A stretch of 64,000 nt of DNA from Microbacterium sp. CH12i (GCF_000685355.1 NZ_JHET01000002.1:1-64000), one strand, 5' to 3'; positions 7,988 to 18,089 are shown, counted from the stretch's first letter. A program made the numbers and translations. Notes: generated from the letters alone by a model not told the origin.

Positions 7988-8923
7988 TCAGATCGCTGTG
8001 AACCGCCAGGATGCCGAAGCGTCAGCGCCCGGTTCAAGAACGAGAAGATCGACCCCGGAGTTGAAGGCATCCGGCGGGCAGGTCATTGGCTCGACCGCGA
8101 GGCCGATCCGATGGGTTGCGGCATCCCCCGTGTCGGCGGTGTGCACCTGCACCCAGGGGCATCGTTCGTCCCAGCTCAGCGCGACGCCGTGGCCATCGAC
8201 GCCCGTCAGACGCGCCTCGACAACGCCCTCGACTGACGCAAGTTCGGTGAAGGCGTTGTCGATGAAGACATCGCCGATCACGCGCGGCTCGCGGAAATCC
8301 CATTCGGGATGCTGCTCCATCGGTTCGACCGCGACCGGGCTCAGCCGGTCAGACGTGACCGTGAGAACCTCGGCGGCCGAAAGCGTGAGCGTCCATTCGT
8401 CGACGGGGCCGGTCCCTGAGCCTGTCGAAGGGCCACCCACCAGATACGGGTGAGGCCCGGTGCCCCAGGGCGCAGCATCCGCGCCGAGGTTACGGGCGAT
8501 CACGGTCTGTGTGAGTCCGTCTTCAGCGAGTCGGTATTCGACTTCGACTTCGACGCGGAAGGGATAACCCGTCTGCGGTTCGATCGTCGCCGACAGCAAC
8601 ACCCGTTCTTCTTCGATGATGCGGTCGGAGAATTCCGTCCACACCAGCAGACCGTGCAGCGCGTGGCCACGCTCGGGTTCGGTGAGTGGCAACTGGTAGT
8701 CGACGTCACCGAAACGGTAACGGCCATCGACGATGCGGTTCGGCCATGGCGCAAGAGTGGCGCCTCGGTATGCCGGGCGCACTTCGTCAGCGTCGAACGG
8801 CACGACGAGGTCGCGGCCGTCGTGCTGCAGCATCCGAAGCGAAGCACCGACACTGGCGACGACTGCCTCGTAACCGTGCGCGGAAAGCGTCAGCTGACGC
8901 CCGGATCGAGGCGTCGTCATCAC
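7988..8923 (-). CDS. Aldose 1-epimerase family protein
   Basis: A 311-residue galactose-mutarotase-fold protein that would interconvert anomers of an aldose in the cytoplasm. Substrate-binding and catalytic elements are visible: [12 protein letters not shown] (His), GTGPHPYLV (His) and [16 protein letters not shown], whose Glu is the expected base. It overlaps the araA stop by 4 bp (GTG at 8923; ATG at 8920 is the alternative) and is the last gene of araDBA, so L-arabinose mutarotation is the likely role. A 28-bp REP-like segment is inserted in frame and encodes the loop [10 protein letters not shown] after PYLVG. Confidence 0.88.
   Translation of the reverse strand: MMTTPRSGRQLTLSAHGYEAVVASVGASLRMLQHDGRDLVVPFDADEVRPAYRGATLAPWPNRIVDGRYRFGDVDYQLPLTEPERGHALHGLLVWTEFSDRIIEEERVLLSATIEPQTGYPFRVEVEVEYRLAEDGLTQTVIARNLGADAAPWGTGPHPYLVGGPSTGSGTGPVDEWTLTLSAAEVLTVTSDRLSPVAVEPMEQHPEWDFREPRVIGDVFIDNAFTELASVEGVVEARLTGVDGHGVALSWDERCPWVQVHTADTGDAATHRIGLAVEPMTCPPDAFNSGVDLLVLEPGADASASWRFTAI
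8407..8434. repeat. REP-like palindrome inserted in the epimerase gene
   Basis: The core CCCTGAGCCTGTCGAAGGGC is an imperfect palindrome of a type common between genes in Micrococcales. Here it sits inside a coding region without breaking the frame. Confidence 0.6.
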
Positions 8924-10443
8924 AGGCCCTGCGCGAGACGGTAGTAGGCCTGGTTCCAGCGCACCTGCTTCTGGAACTCGGGCAGCGTGGTGTCGTTGTC
9001 GATGACGAGGAGTTCGACCTCAGCCATCTCGGCGAAATCTCGGAACGCTTCGAGTCCCACAGCCGTCGACATCACCGTGTGGTGCGCGGCGCCGGCGGTC
9101 AGCCATGCGGCTGCGCTGGTGTTGAAGTCGGGCTGCGGCTTCCAGACCGCGCGACCGACGGGCAGCTTCGGCAGCGAAGCGCGTGGTTCGACATTCTCGA
9201 CAACGTTCGCGGTGAGGCGGAAGCGATCGCGCATGTCGCTCATTGCCACCACGATGGCAGGACCGGGGTCAGCGGTGAAGACGAGGCGCACCGGGTCGTC
9301 CTTGCCGCCGATGCCGAGCGGGTGGATCTCCAGCGTCGGCTTCGCAGTAGTGAGCGAGGGGGCGACCTCAAGCATGTGTGCACCGAGGATGAGCTCGTCG
9401 CCCGGAGTCATGTCGTAGGTGTAGTCCTCCATGAGGCTTGCCCCGCCGGGGAGACCTGCGCCCATCACGTTGGCGATGCGCACGAGAACGGCGGTCTTCC
9501 AGTCGCCCTCGGCGCCGAAACCGTAGCCCTCAGCCATCAGCCTCTGCACGGCGAGGCCTGGCAGCTGCTTGAGCGATCCGAGATCCTCGAAGGACGTCGT
9601 GAAGGCGCCGAATCCGCCCTCTTCGAGGAAGGAGCGCAGACCGATCTCGATCGCGGCGCCGTCGCGGAGCGACTGGTGACGCTCGGCGCCCTTCGCAAGT
9701 TCCGGGACAACCTCGTACAGCTCTTCGTATTCGGCGACGAGCGCGTCGATCTCGGCATCCGTCGCCGCATCTACTGCTTCGGCGAGTTCGTTCACACCCC
9801 AGGTGTTTACCTGCACGCCGAAACGCAGTTCGGCCTCGGTCTTGTCGCCCTCGGTGACAGCGACGAAGCGCATGTTGTCGCCGAAACGGGCAAGCTTCAG
9901 GCTGCGGGATGCCGCGAGTCCTGCCGCTGCGCGCTGCCAGGTTCCGAGTTCCTGCTGCACGCGCGGGTCGCTGGCGTGACCGACGATGGTCTTGCGCGGA
10001 ACACCGAGACGGGTCTGGATGTAGCCGAACTCACGGTCACCGTGGGCGGCCTGGTTGAGGTTCATGAAGTCGAAGTCGATGTCGGCCCACGGCAGTTCGA
10101 CATTCGCCTGGGTGTGCAGGTGCGCGAGCGGCTTCTGCAGCGCATCGAGGCCTGCGATCCACATTTTCGCGGGGCTGAAGGTATGCATCCAAGCGACGAG
10201 TCCGATGACGCGGTCGGCGGCGTTGGCTTCCAGCGCCGTGCGCTTGATCGCGGCGGAATCCGTCAACACGGGCTTCCAGACGATCTTCACCGGAACATCG
10301 GTTGCGTCATCGAGAAGCCGCGCGATCTGTTGCGACTGCTCGGCAACCTGCGCGAGCGTCTCGGGTCCGTAGAGGTGCTGGCTGCCGGTGAGGAACCAGA
10401 CTTCGTACTCGTCGAGAGTGGTGGAGAGCGGCGTGCGGGTCAT
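8920..10443 (-). CDS. araA: L-arabinose isomerase
   Basis: A 507-residue enzyme converting L-arabinose to L-ribulose, the first step of bacterial arabinose use. Length matches the family. The N-terminal [17 protein letters not shown] is the AraA hallmark. Mn2+/catalytic elements appear in [24 protein letters not shown] and [16 protein letters not shown]. The start is ATG at 10443 with GAAGGA about 8 bp upstream; the longer open frame beyond is read-through into araB. The gene lies between araB (20 bp upstream) and the epimerase. Confidence 0.97.
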   Translation of the reverse strand: MTRTPLSTTLDEYEVWFLTGSQHLYGPETLAQVAEQSQQIARLLDDATDVPVKIVWKPVLTDSAAIKRTALEANAADRVIGLVAWMHTFSPAKMWIAGLDALQKPLAHLHTQANVELPWADIDFDFMNLNQAAHGDREFGYIQTRLGVPRKTIVGHASDPRVQQELGTWQRAAAGLAASRSLKLARFGDNMRFVAVTEGDKTEAELRFGVQVNTWGVNELAEAVDAATDAEIDALVAEYEELYEVVPELAKGAERHQSLRDGAAIEIGLRSFLEEGGFGAFTTSFEDLGSLKQLPGLAVQRLMAEGYGFGAEGDWKTAVLVRIANVMGAGLPGGASLMEDYTYDMTPGDELILGAHMLEVAPSLTTAKPTLEIHPLGIGGKDDPVRLVFTADPGPAIVVAMSDMRDRFRLTANVVENVEPRASLPKLPVGRAVWKPQPDFNTSAAAWLTAGAAHHTVMSTAVGLEAFRDFAEMAEVELLVIDNDTTLPEFQKQVRWNQAYYRLAQGL

Positions 10444-10462
10444 AGTGGATTCCTTCGAGGGG

Positions 10463-12046
10463 TCAGAGAGCAGCGACGGCGGCGGCTTGGATGGCGAGGC
10501 CGGCGCGGTAGCGGTCAAGGTAAGTGGCGAAGCCGGCGACGTCTGCCGGATCGGGGTCGATGACGCTGAGGGATGCTTTGGCGAACACCTGCTCGTCGAG
10601 GTAGGCACCGAGGTCGGCGTCACCAGCGTGGGCGAGATACGAGGCGAGGACGGCGATGCCCCACGCTCCCCCTTCTGCGGCGAGTTCACCGACCGCGACG
10701 GGTGCACCTAGGGCGCCCGCGAGGAAGCGCTGGGCCACGCCGGCGGTGCGGAACATGCCACCGTGGGCGAACATCCGATCCAGTGCCACGCCTTCACCTT
10801 CGAGCACCTTCATGCCGAGCGCGAGAGTGCCGAAGACGCCGTAGAGCTGGGCGCGCATCGCATTTGCCAGAGTGAACGAGCTGTCCGGGGTGCGCACGAA
10901 CAGTGGGCGTCCCTCAGTGAGACCGGCGATCGGTTCGCCAGCGAGGTGGTTGTAGGCCAGCAGTCCGCCGGCGTCCGCCTCACCCTCGAGCGCCTCACGG
11001 AACAGCACTTCGAAGACCGCATCGTCATCAAGCGGCTGGCCAGCGGCCGCCGAGAACCGGGTGAACATTCCCGCCCAGGCGGCGAGTTCGCTGGCGCCGT
11101 TGTTGCAGTGCACCATGGCGACCGGGTCGCCCGCAGGCGTCGTCACGAGGTCGAGTTCGTGGTGAGTGCTTTCGAGCGGATGCTCCAACACGACCATCGC
11201 GAAGATGCTCGTGCCCGCACTCACGTTGCCGGTGCGCGGAGAGACAGAGTTCGTCGCGACCATGCCCGTGCCCGCGTCGCCTTCGGGTGCGCAGAGCGGG
11301 ATGCAGGGGCGCAGGGCGCCGGTCGGGTCCAACAGTGCCGCACCTTCAGCGGTCAGCTCCCCCGCCGCTGCTCCTGCCGCACGCACGGCAGGCAGCAGGT
11401 TCTTCACGGGTGCCGGAAGGCGGCTGCCCGCGAGAGCGTCATAGGCGTCCAGCATCCGCGCGTCGTAGTCGCACGTTGCAGAGTCGATCGGGAACATGCC
11501 GGACGCATCTCCGACGCCGAGCACCTTCTCGCCGGTGAGCTTCCAGTGCACGTAGCCGGCGAGGGTCGCGACGAAGTCGATCTGCGGCACGTGAGCCTCA
11601 GAATCAACAACGGCCTGGTGCAGGTGCGCGATCGACCATCGCAGCGGAATATTGACGCCGAGCAGGTCGGTGAGCTCGGATGCAGCAGCACCGGTGTTGG
11701 TGTTGCGCCAGGTGCGGAACGGCACGAGCAGGTCGCCGGCTGCGTCGAAGGCGAGGTAGCCGTGCATCATCGCGGAGACGCCGATGGCGCCGAAAGTGTC
11801 TGGCCGGATGCCGTGGCGCTTCTCCGCGTCGGCGATGAGATCGGCGTAGGCGGTTTGAAGCCCCTGCCACACCTCGTCCAACGCGTAGGTCCAGAGTCCG
11901 TCTTCGAGACGGTTCTCCCAGGCGAACGAGCCCGTTGCGAGCACCTCGGTCGCATCTGATCCGATCAAGCAAGCCTTGATGCGCGTCGAACCGAGTTCGA
12001 TGCCCAGGCTCGTGCGGCCTTCGAGGATGTCTTCACGAGCGGTCAT
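10463..12046 (-). CDS. araB: Ribulokinase (FGGY family)
   Basis: A 527-residue sugar kinase phosphorylating L-ribulose. The N-terminal ATPase strand [16 protein letters not shown], the MHGYLAF and [10 protein letters not shown] substrate segments, [12 protein letters not shown] and the second nucleotide-binding stretch [13 protein letters not shown] are typical of FGGY kinases of the ribulokinase/xylulokinase group. The ATG at 12046 overlaps the araD stop (ATGA). Operon context with araA and araD decides L-ribulose over xylulose. Confidence 0.93.
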   Translation of the reverse strand: MTAREDILEGRTSLGIELGSTRIKACLIGSDATEVLATGSFAWENRLEDGLWTYALDEVWQGLQTAYADLIADAEKRHGIRPDTFGAIGVSAMMHGYLAFDAAGDLLVPFRTWRNTNTGAAASELTDLLGVNIPLRWSIAHLHQAVVDSEAHVPQIDFVATLAGYVHWKLTGEKVLGVGDASGMFPIDSATCDYDARMLDAYDALAGSRLPAPVKNLLPAVRAAGAAAGELTAEGAALLDPTGALRPCIPLCAPEGDAGTGMVATNSVSPRTGNVSAGTSIFAMVVLEHPLESTHHELDLVTTPAGDPVAMVHCNNGASELAAWAGMFTRFSAAAGQPLDDDAVFEVLFREALEGEADAGGLLAYNHLAGEPIAGLTEGRPLFVRTPDSSFTLANAMRAQLYGVFGTLALGMKVLEGEGVALDRMFAHGGMFRTAGVAQRFLAGALGAPVAVGELAAEGGAWGIAVLASYLAHAGDADLGAYLDEQVFAKASLSVIDPDPADVAGFATYLDRYRAGLAIQAAAVAAL

Positions 12047-12750
12047 CGGCGGGCGTCCTCACTCTGGCCATATACGTTCTGGTACCGGTTGTAGAGGCTG
12101 TCGATTGCCTCCTGTGCGATCGGAATCAGGGGGCCCGCCTCGCGTGCGTAGTGCACCGTGCGGGCAACATCTTCGACCATGACTGCGGCCTTCACCGCAT
12201 CTTTCGCATCCGTGCCGATCGTAAACGGACCGTGGTTCTTCATAAGGACGGCACGGGAGCGGTGCCCGGCAAGCGTGTCGACGATGCCGCGCCCGATCGA
12301 GTCGTCGCCGATGATCGCGAACGGGCCGACCGGGATCGGACCTCCGAACTCGTCGGCCATCGCCGTGATGACGCAGGGGATCTCTTCGCCACGCGCAGCC
12401 CAGGCGACAGCGAAGGTCGAGTGCGTGTGTACGACACCGCCGACCTCTGGCATGTTCCGGTAGACGTAAGCGTGCGCGGCGGTGTCGCTCGACGGAGCGC
12501 GCTCGCTGCCCGCACTGCCCGGTACGACGTTGCCGTCGAGATCGCAGAGAATCATGTTCTCTGGTGCGAGGTCGTCGTAGCTGACGCCCGACGGCTTGAT
12601 GACAAACAGGTCAGCGCCCGGGACGCGGCCAGAGACGTTACCGCCCGTCCAGACCACCAGGTCGTTACGGACCAGTTCGCCGTGCAGACCGGCGACGTCG
12701 ATGCGGACGGCTTCGATCTCGGGTGTGTTGGCAGGGGCTTCGTTGCTCAC
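12043..12750 (-). CDS. araD: L-ribulose-5-phosphate 4-epimerase
   Basis: A 235-residue class II aldolase-fold zinc enzyme that produces D-xylulose 5-phosphate for the pentose phosphate pathway. GGNVSGR, the zinc pair in HTHSTFAVAWA and the KNHG motif are present. The GTG start at 12750 (context ATCC-GTG-AGCAACGA) is preceded by a GAGGTA Shine-Dalgarno. It is the first gene of araD-araB-araA-epimerase, whose promoter and operator are visible at 12778-12825. Confidence 0.95.
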   Translation of the reverse strand: MSNEAPANTPEIEAVRIDVAGLHGELVRNDLVVWTGGNVSGRVPGADLFVIKPSGVSYDDLAPENMILCDLDGNVVPGSAGSERAPSSDTAAHAYVYRNMPEVGGVVHTHSTFAVAWAARGEEIPCVITAMADEFGGPIPVGPFAIIGDDSIGRGIVDTLAGHRSRAVLMKNHGPFTIGTDAKDAVKAAVMVEDVARTVHYAREAGPLIPIAQEAIDSLYNRYQNVYGQSEDARR

Positions 12751-12777
12751 GGATACCTCGTCAGGATGTTGATGGCC

Positions 12778-12795
12778 ACTGTGACCGGTCACAGT
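12778..12795. promoter_or_regulatory. Operator palindrome of the araDBA operon
   Basis: ACTGTGACCGGTCACAGT is a perfect 18-bp palindrome immediately downstream of the predicted -10 box on the minus strand, where a LacI-family repressor would block initiation. The LacI gene at 12980-13996 is next door and is the obvious candidate. Confidence 0.75.
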
Positions 12796-12796
12796 T

Positions 12797-12825
12797 AGTG
12801 TAAACGTGGTCGAAGCGACCGTCAA
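12797..12825 (-). promoter_or_regulatory. Sigma-70-type promoter of araDBA
   Basis: On the minus strand TTGACG (12825-12820) and TACACT (12802-12797) are separated by exactly 17 bp and point toward araD. Confidence 0.7.
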
Positions 12826-12846
12826 GGCGCCCGGTTGCAGCTTCCA

Positions 12847-12958
12847 GCGTTCACAACTCCTCCAAATCAGCAGCGACGGCCGCGGCCCCCCGCATCGTTG
12901 CGGGGCCCAACCGGCCTGGCAAGCCGAATGGTGCAAAATCTGGAGGAGTTGTGAACGC
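12847..12958. repeat. Long-looped inverted repeat with perfect 18-bp arms
   Basis: GCGTTCACAACTCCTCCA (12847-12864) is the exact reverse complement of 12941-12958. The 76-bp loop contains a second G/C hairpin (CCCCGC..GCGGGG). It ends 21 bp before the stop of the LacI gene, so it may terminate that transcript. It also has the form of a non-autonomous repeat element. Confidence 0.6.
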
Positions 12959-12979
12959 GTGGCGGCGGAGCCGTGATGC

Positions 12980-13996
12980 TTAGCGCGGCGGAGCGACGGA
13001 GTCGCGGGAGATGAGGACCGGAGCGATGGGCGCGAGAGCGGATGCCACGGCATCGTCCCGTTCGGTCAGCGCTGCGACTGTGCGACGGGCTAGCTCCTCG
13101 AAGTCCTGGCGCACAGTGGTGAGTTTGGGCCAGTAGTAGGCGGCATCCGGAATATCGTCGAAGCCCACGACGCTGATGTCGGCGGGCACCGAGATGCCCG
13201 CCTCGTGCAGGCCGCTGAGAAGGCCGAGCGCCATCTGGTCGTTCGCGGCGAATACTGCGGTGACGCCGGCCGCACGAATCTGGTCGACGGCGTCATATCC
13301 GGATCGCGCGGTCCAGTCCCCCTCGATCACGGGTCCTATCGGCAGCTCGCGTGCCGCAAGTTCTACGGTGAAGCCATTGACTCTGAACTCCGCTTCGAGC
13401 CAGTCTGCGGGGCCCGCAAGATGGGCGATCTTGCGGTGCCCAGCATCCGCCAATGTCGCCACAGCCAATCGCGCGCCCGCAATCTGGTCGACCGAGAGTC
13501 CTGCTCGGCCTCGCCCTGCCGAATGCAACGTGAGCACCGGGATCCCGATGCTCAGCGCATCCAACGTGCGCAGCGTGCGAGCATGCGGCGCGACCACCAC
13601 GATGCCTTCAACACCCTGCGCGATGAGGTGATCGACCGCCGCCACGACCGCGTCGGCATCTCCCGATTCTGCGAAAGCAGCGCTCACCCAGTACCCGGCG
13701 TCGCGCGCAGAAGCTTCGATCGCGGCAATGCTGCGCGACGGGCCGTACTGCAGGGCGTCGGAGGCGAGCACGCCCAACGTGTGCGAACGGCGGGTACCCA
13801 GCGCGCGCGCCGCGTTGTTCACCCGGTAACCGAGATCGGCCATCGCCTGTCGCACGCGCGCATTCGTTTCAGCGGCGACATCGGGGTGTTCATTCAGCAC
13901 CCGTGAGACCGTCTGCCTGGAGACCCCGGCGAGCGCGGCGACATCGCGCACGCCGACCGTCCGGGTCTCTCCAGAGGTGCTCGGCGACTCATTCAT
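12980..13996 (-). CDS. LacI-family transcriptional regulator, probable arabinose repressor
   Basis: A 338-residue regulator with N-terminal helix-turn-helix (VRDVAALAGVSRQTVSRVLNE..., VSRQTVSRVLN) and hinge helix (NNAARALGTRRS), followed by a periplasmic-binding-protein-like effector domain ending FDDIPDAAYYWPKLTTVRQDF (as FDDIPDAAYYWPKL). The start is ATG at 13996. It lies upstream of araDBA in the same direction, separated by an inverted repeat and the araD promoter with its 18-bp palindrome, which it probably represses. It is divergent from the epimerase at 14054. Confidence 0.88.
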   Translation of the reverse strand: MNESPSTSGETRTVGVRDVAALAGVSRQTVSRVLNEHPDVAAETNARVRQAMADLGYRVNNAARALGTRRSHTLGVLASDALQYGPSRSIAAIEASARDAGYWVSAAFAESGDADAVVAAVDHLIAQGVEGIVVVAPHARTLRTLDALSIGIPVLTLHSAGRGRAGLSVDQIAGARLAVATLADAGHRKIAHLAGPADWLEAEFRVNGFTVELAARELPIGPVIEGDWTARSGYDAVDQIRAAGVTAVFAANDQMALGLLSGLHEAGISVPADISVVGFDDIPDAAYYWPKLTTVRQDFEELARRTVAALTERDDAVASALAPIAPVLISRDSVAPPR

Positions 13997-14053
13997 CGCC
14001 CCGAGTGTACGACGCGAGGTCGCTTGGTGTCGCCGGTGTGCCAGTCTGGAGAC

Positions 14054-14908
14054 ATGCGAATTGCTCTCACTGGATCCTCCGGCAAGCTCGGAACCGTCGT
14101 CGCACGCGAACTGCGGGCAAACGGATACGACGTGGTCGGCATGGACGTCACCGGCCAGCGAGGGCCAGGCTTCTTGCAGGTTGACCTCACCAACTATGGG
14201 GAGGTGGTCGATGCCTTCGGCGGCATCGGCGGGCTGGGCAACGAGCACGAGGGGTTCGATGCGATCGTCCATCTCGGCGCGATTCCCGCTCCCGGAATTC
14301 GCAGCGACGTGGCGACCTTCCACAACAACATGGCGGCGACCTTCAACGTCTTCTGGGCTGCTGTGCGCCTCGGCATCCAGCGCATTGTCTACGCTTCGAG
14401 CGAGACTGTGCTGGGGCTGCCGTTCGACGTCCCGCCACCCTATATTCCGGTTGACGAGGAGTATCCGGCTCGCCCCGAGTCGGTGTACTCGATGGTGAAG
14501 ACGCTCGAAGAACGGATGGCCCAAGAGCTGGTGCGGTGGAACCCGGGCGTCTCGATCACCGCGCTTCGATTCTCGAACGTCATGAACCCCGAGGACTACG
14601 CGGAGTTCCCCTCCTTCGACGACGATGCGCTGGGGCGCAAGTGGAATCTCTGGGGTTACATCGACGCCCGTGACGGCGCACAGGCGGTGCAGCGCGCGCT
14701 GGAAAACGCAGCTCCCGGGTTCGATAATTTCGTCATCGCTGCCGCCGACACGGTGATGTCACGCCCGAACGCCGAGCTCATCGCCGAGGTGTTCCCTGAT
14801 GTGCCCGTCACCCGAGAAGTCACAGCGAATGAGACGCTGCTCTCCATCGAGAAGGCGCGACGCATTCTCGGATTTGAGCCGAAGCACTCCTGGCGCGACC
14901 AGGCATAG
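14054..14908 (+). CDS. NAD-dependent epimerase/dehydratase family protein (extended SDR)
   Basis: A 284-residue Rossmann-fold protein with the glycine motif LTGSSGKLGTVV, an acidic cofactor-selecting residue in VGMDVTG (indicating NAD), HLGAIP, and the catalytic YSMVK preceded by VYASSETV. The general look is of uronate dehydrogenase or sugar epimerase relatives. The ATG at 14054 is preferred to a start 30 bp upstream. Position between two LacI regulators in the arabinose region suggests a sugar or sugar-acid substrate, not identifiable here. Confidence 0.8.
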   Translation: MRIALTGSSGKLGTVVARELRANGYDVVGMDVTGQRGPGFLQVDLTNYGEVVDAFGGIGGLGNEHEGFDAIVHLGAIPAPGIRSDVATFHNNMAATFNVFWAAVRLGIQRIVYASSETVLGLPFDVPPPYIPVDEEYPARPESVYSMVKTLEERMAQELVRWNPGVSITALRFSNVMNPEDYAEFPSFDDDALGRKWNLWGYIDARDGAQAVQRALENAAPGFDNFVIAAADTVMSRPNAELIAEVFPDVPVTREVTANETLLSIEKARRILGFEPKHSWRDQA

Positions 14909-14923
14909 CGCGAAGCGAGACGG

Positions 14924-15943
14924 TCAGCGCTGCCGCGTACTCGCTCTGACGACGAGCTCGGGGATCCGCATCGCGCTCATCACCGGCGATTCTTCATCTT
15001 TGAGCTGAGCAAGGACGGCCGACACTGCTTCTTGCCCGAGGGCAGTGAAGTCCTGTCTGACCGTCGTCAGTGGCGGCGAGAAGTGCTCGGAGTCTGGCAC
15101 ATCATCGAAGCCGACGACGCTGACATCTTCCGGCACTCGAAGCCCTGCGTCGTGGAGTGCGTGCAAGAAGCCCAGCGTCATCTGATCGTTGCCGACGAAT
15201 ACCGCCTCCGGGGTCCGCTCGGCCAGAAGTTGCTGCCCGATGCGGTACCCAGAGTCGGATGACCAGTCTCCGCGCAGCGGTTCGACAACCGGCATCCCTG
15301 CGTCGATCAGCGCGTCGCGCCATCCGCGCAAACGCTCCTCGGCATCCATAGATCCCGCCGGACCAGCAATGTGCAGGATGTCGCGGTGTCCGAGTTCTTG
15401 CAGATGACCGACCGCGCGGCGTGCACCTCCGTACTGATCAAGGCTCACACGAACGCTCCGCCCGCGCGCCTCCGACGCGATCGCGACTAGAGGAACGCCA
15501 AGCTCCCAGTCGTCGAAGGCATCGAGCACCCCGCGCTCAGCGGCGAGCAGCACGATGGCCTCAACGCTCTGGCGGATGAGCATCTCTGCCGCCGAGCGCA
15601 GCGTCGGTCCTTCAATATCGGTGGGGTGTGAGGCGATGACCGCATATCCCGCGATGCGCGCCGACCTGTTGAAGCTGAGAACAATGCTCGAAGGCCCGAA
15701 GTCGGGCAGCCCGGTGGCGACGAGTCCGATCGTCCTCGATCGCCTGGTGACAAGTGCGCGTGCAGCCTGCGACGGCACATAGTGGAGTTGACGTATCGCC
15801 TGCTCGACCCGCTCACGAGTCGCCGCCCGCACGTTCGGCAGGTTGTTGAGAACTCGCGACACGGTCTGGTGAGAGACCCCGGCCAGGCGGGCGACATCAA
15901 AAATCGTGGTCGACGCACGCGGCTGCTCGTCGTTCGAACTCAC
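14924..15943 (-). CDS. LacI-family transcriptional regulator
   Basis: A 339-residue paralogue of the LacI protein at 12980. HTH IFDVARLAGVSHQTVSRVLNN (IFDVARLAGVSHQTVSRVL) and hinge SQAARALVTRRS at the N-terminus, then a sugar-binding domain ending FDDVPDSEHFSPPLTTVRQDF (FDDVPDSEHFSPPL). It lies just beyond the sugar ABC transporter operon on the same strand. The tandem GTGAGCGCTAACA sites upstream of that transporter have the AGCGCT centre typical of LacI-family operators, so this protein is their candidate binder. Confidence 0.87.
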   Translation of the reverse strand: MSSNDEQPRASTTIFDVARLAGVSHQTVSRVLNNLPNVRAATRERVEQAIRQLHYVPSQAARALVTRRSRTIGLVATGLPDFGPSSIVLSFNRSARIAGYAVIASHPTDIEGPTLRSAAEMLIRQSVEAIVLLAAERGVLDAFDDWELGVPLVAIASEARGRSVRVSLDQYGGARRAVGHLQELGHRDILHIAGPAGSMDAEERLRGWRDALIDAGMPVVEPLRGDWSSDSGYRIGQQLLAERTPEAVFVGNDQMTLGFLHALHDAGLRVPEDVSVVGFDDVPDSEHFSPPLTTVRQDFTALGQEAVSAVLAQLKDEESPVMSAMRIPELVVRASTRQR

Positions 15944-15995
15944 CTGCTCCGCCTGCTCCCGTCGGGCGCCCTACGACGCGTTCTTTTCCCTATTA

Positions 15996-16023
15996 TCGCG
16001 GTCAGGATGCACCCTGACCGCGA
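15996..16023 (-). terminator. Hairpin terminator after the sugar permease
   Basis: An 11-bp perfect stem (TCGCGGTCAGG/CCTGACCGCGA) with a 6-nt loop lies 5 bp after the stop of the last transporter gene. It is followed on the minus strand by an A/T-rich stretch. Confidence 0.6.
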
Positions 16024-16027
16024 CAGG

Positions 16028-17046
16028 TCACGTCTTGCGTGCCGTGAGCACCCGTTGCAAACCGATGAAGGCGAGCAGCAGTGCGCCGATGAAGATCTTC
16101 GTCCACCACGAAGAGAGGGTGCCTTCGAAGGTGATGATCGTCTGGATGATGCCCAGCACCAGCACCCCGAGAACAGACCCGAGAACGAAGCCATAGCCAC
16201 CAGTGAGCAACGTGCCGCCGATAACAACGGCAGCAATCGCATCCAACTCTGTGCCGATCGCGGTGAGCGGATATCCGGAAAGCGTGTAGAAAGAGAACAG
16301 GATGCCGGAGAGCCCAGAGCACAGCCCGCTGACGGCGTAGACGAGCACCTTCGTGCGGGCAACGGGCAGCCCCATCAATTCGGCGCTGTGCTCGCCTCCG
16401 CCGATCGCGTAGACCGTGCGTCCGAAACGCGTCTGGTGCAGCGTCCATACCGCGGCGGCAACGATCACCAGGGCGATCACAACGCTCCATGTGATCGACA
16501 TCCCCCCACCGAGGGAGATCCGCGACACCGCAAGAGCGATGAACGCGGGATCCGAGATCGAGATGGAACTCTGACTGATGACGTAGCAGAGCCCACGGGC
16601 AAGGAACATCGCTGCCAGAGTCGCGATGAAGGGCTGCACTTTGAAGTAGTGCACCATCAGCCCCACCAGCAATCCCAGCACAGTGGTGGCCACGATGATG
16701 ACCGGGATCACGATGACCGCGGGGACTCCCGACTGCAGCAGGCTTGCCACCATCATTGTCGACAGCGCTACGACCGCTCCCACTGACAGGTCGATGCCGC
16801 CGGTAAGGATGACAAACGTCATCCCGACCGCGAGGACGATGAGGTACGCGTTGTCCACCAGGAGGTTGAGGATCACCTGACCGGAGAAGAACCCCTGATA
16901 GCGGATTCCACCCGCAATGAACACCGCGACGAAAAGGATGGCGGTGACCAGGACCGGCCCGTACTTGGGGCTGGTGAATGTGGAACGCACACGTTGCGCG
17001 ATCCGTCCGGTCGGTGTGGGCGCCGGCGCTTGATGAGAGTGCTCAT
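16028..17046 (-). CDS. Sugar ABC transporter permease, YjfF/RbsC type (probable one-base frameshift near start)
   Basis: An inner-membrane permease of the ribose/galactofuranose class with about 8-10 hydrophobic helices and the family motifs GMTFVILTGGIDLSVGAVVAL (GMTFVILTGGIDLSVG) and ELDAIAAVVIGGTLLTGG. The expected ATG at 17046 overlaps the preceding permease stop (ATGA). It encodes MSTLIK, but must gain one base near 17033 to enter the long frame (APAPTPTGRIAQRVRSTF). Without that correction the only starts are unusual: an ATG at 17110 deep in the upstream gene, or an internal GTG. It is the second permease of the transporter. Confidence 0.85.
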
Positions 17047-18089
17047 ACGGACACCGCCTCCTTGCCTGCTCGCAGCGCGAGCCTTCGTCGGAACGCCGAG
17101 AGTGCGTCATTCGTGGTCGGCGACTGCAGCAGGCAGACCAGCGTCACGACCACCGCTTTGAACACCATCGTGATGATCGGGGGGATGCCCACGGTGTAAA
17201 CGGTCGTGACGAGCGTTTGGATGACAAGCGCTCCCACAACCGTTCCCACCAGCGAGTACCGGCCTCCGGCGAGCGAGGTCCCACCGATGACGACGGCAAG
17301 GATGGCGTCGAGCTCGATGAAGAGAGCAACGTTGTTCGCGTCGGCCGCCATCGTGTTGGCGGTGAGGATGAGTCCGCCGGCCGCAGCGCACAGCGCCGCG
17401 AAGATGTAGACCAGGAACAGCAGTCCCCGTGCGCGCACCCCCGCCTGGCGGGAGGCCTCGGGGTTGATACCGACCGCCTCGATCAGCATCCCGAGAGCGG
17501 TGCGTCTCGTGAATACCGCGGCGACGATGAACACCCCAGCCGCGATGTATACGGCAACGGGAATGCCCCAGATGAACCCACCGCCGAGCACCTTGAACGG
17601 TGCGCTGTTCACGGTGAGGATCTGACCTTCTGTGATGAGCATGGCCGCCCCGCGCCCGGCGGTCATCAGGATCAGTGTCGCGATGATCGGCTGGATGCCG
17701 ACCACCGCGATCAGGAATCCGTTCCACGCGCCAAGCACGAGCGAGATCAAAATGGCGGTGATGATAGCGATGGCGACGGTGCCGGGGTTTGCCGGGTCGG
17801 GAGATCCGAGCAGGATGCTGCAGGCGACGGATCCGGCAATCGCCGCGACGGCTCCGACCGAGAGGTCGATGCCGCGGGTCGCAATGACGAGTGTCATGCC
17901 AATGGCCACGATCATCATCGGTGCGCCATTGCGCAGAATGTCGATCAGGCTGCCGTAGAGGTTGCCATCGCGGATGGTGATCGAGAAGAACCCCGGGAAC
18001 GCGATGACGTTGATGAGGAACAGGATGGCGAGCATCACGACCGGCCAGAACAGGCGACTGGAGGCGATGCGGGCGAACAGGGCGCTCAT
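17043..18089 (-). CDS. Sugar ABC transporter permease, YtfT/RbsC type
   Basis: A 348-residue polytopic membrane protein and first permease of the system. GMTLVIATRGIDLSVGAVAAI (GMTLVIATRGIDLSVG) and ELDAILAVVIGGTSLAGGRYS (ELDAILAVVIGGTSLAGG) are the conserved cytoplasmic-loop signatures. The order SBP, ATPase, permease, permease equals E. coli ytfQRT-yjfF. The stop overlaps the next gene and the start overlaps the ATPase stop, so the three are translationally coupled. Confidence 0.92.
   Translation of the reverse strand: MSALFARIASSRLFWPVVMLAILFLINVIAFPGFFSITIRDGNLYGSLIDILRNGAPMMIVAIGMTLVIATRGIDLSVGAVAAIAGSVACSILLGSPDPANPGTVAIAIITAILISLVLGAWNGFLIAVVGIQPIIATLILMTAGRGAAMLITEGQILTVNSAPFKVLGGGFIWGIPVAVYIAAGVFIVAAVFTRRTALGMLIEAVGINPEASRQAGVRARGLLFLVYIFAALCAAAGGLILTANTMAADANNVALFIELDAILAVVIGGTSLAGGRYSLVGTVVGALVIQTLVTTVYTVGIPPIITMVFKAVVVTLVCLLQSPTTNDALSAFRRRLALRAGKEAVSV

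Noticed and set aside
8686..10563. 625-codon open frame on the plus strand opposite araA
   Set aside because: It is the antisense shadow of araA, whose family motifs run along the whole minus strand. Long antisense frames are expected at this GC content.
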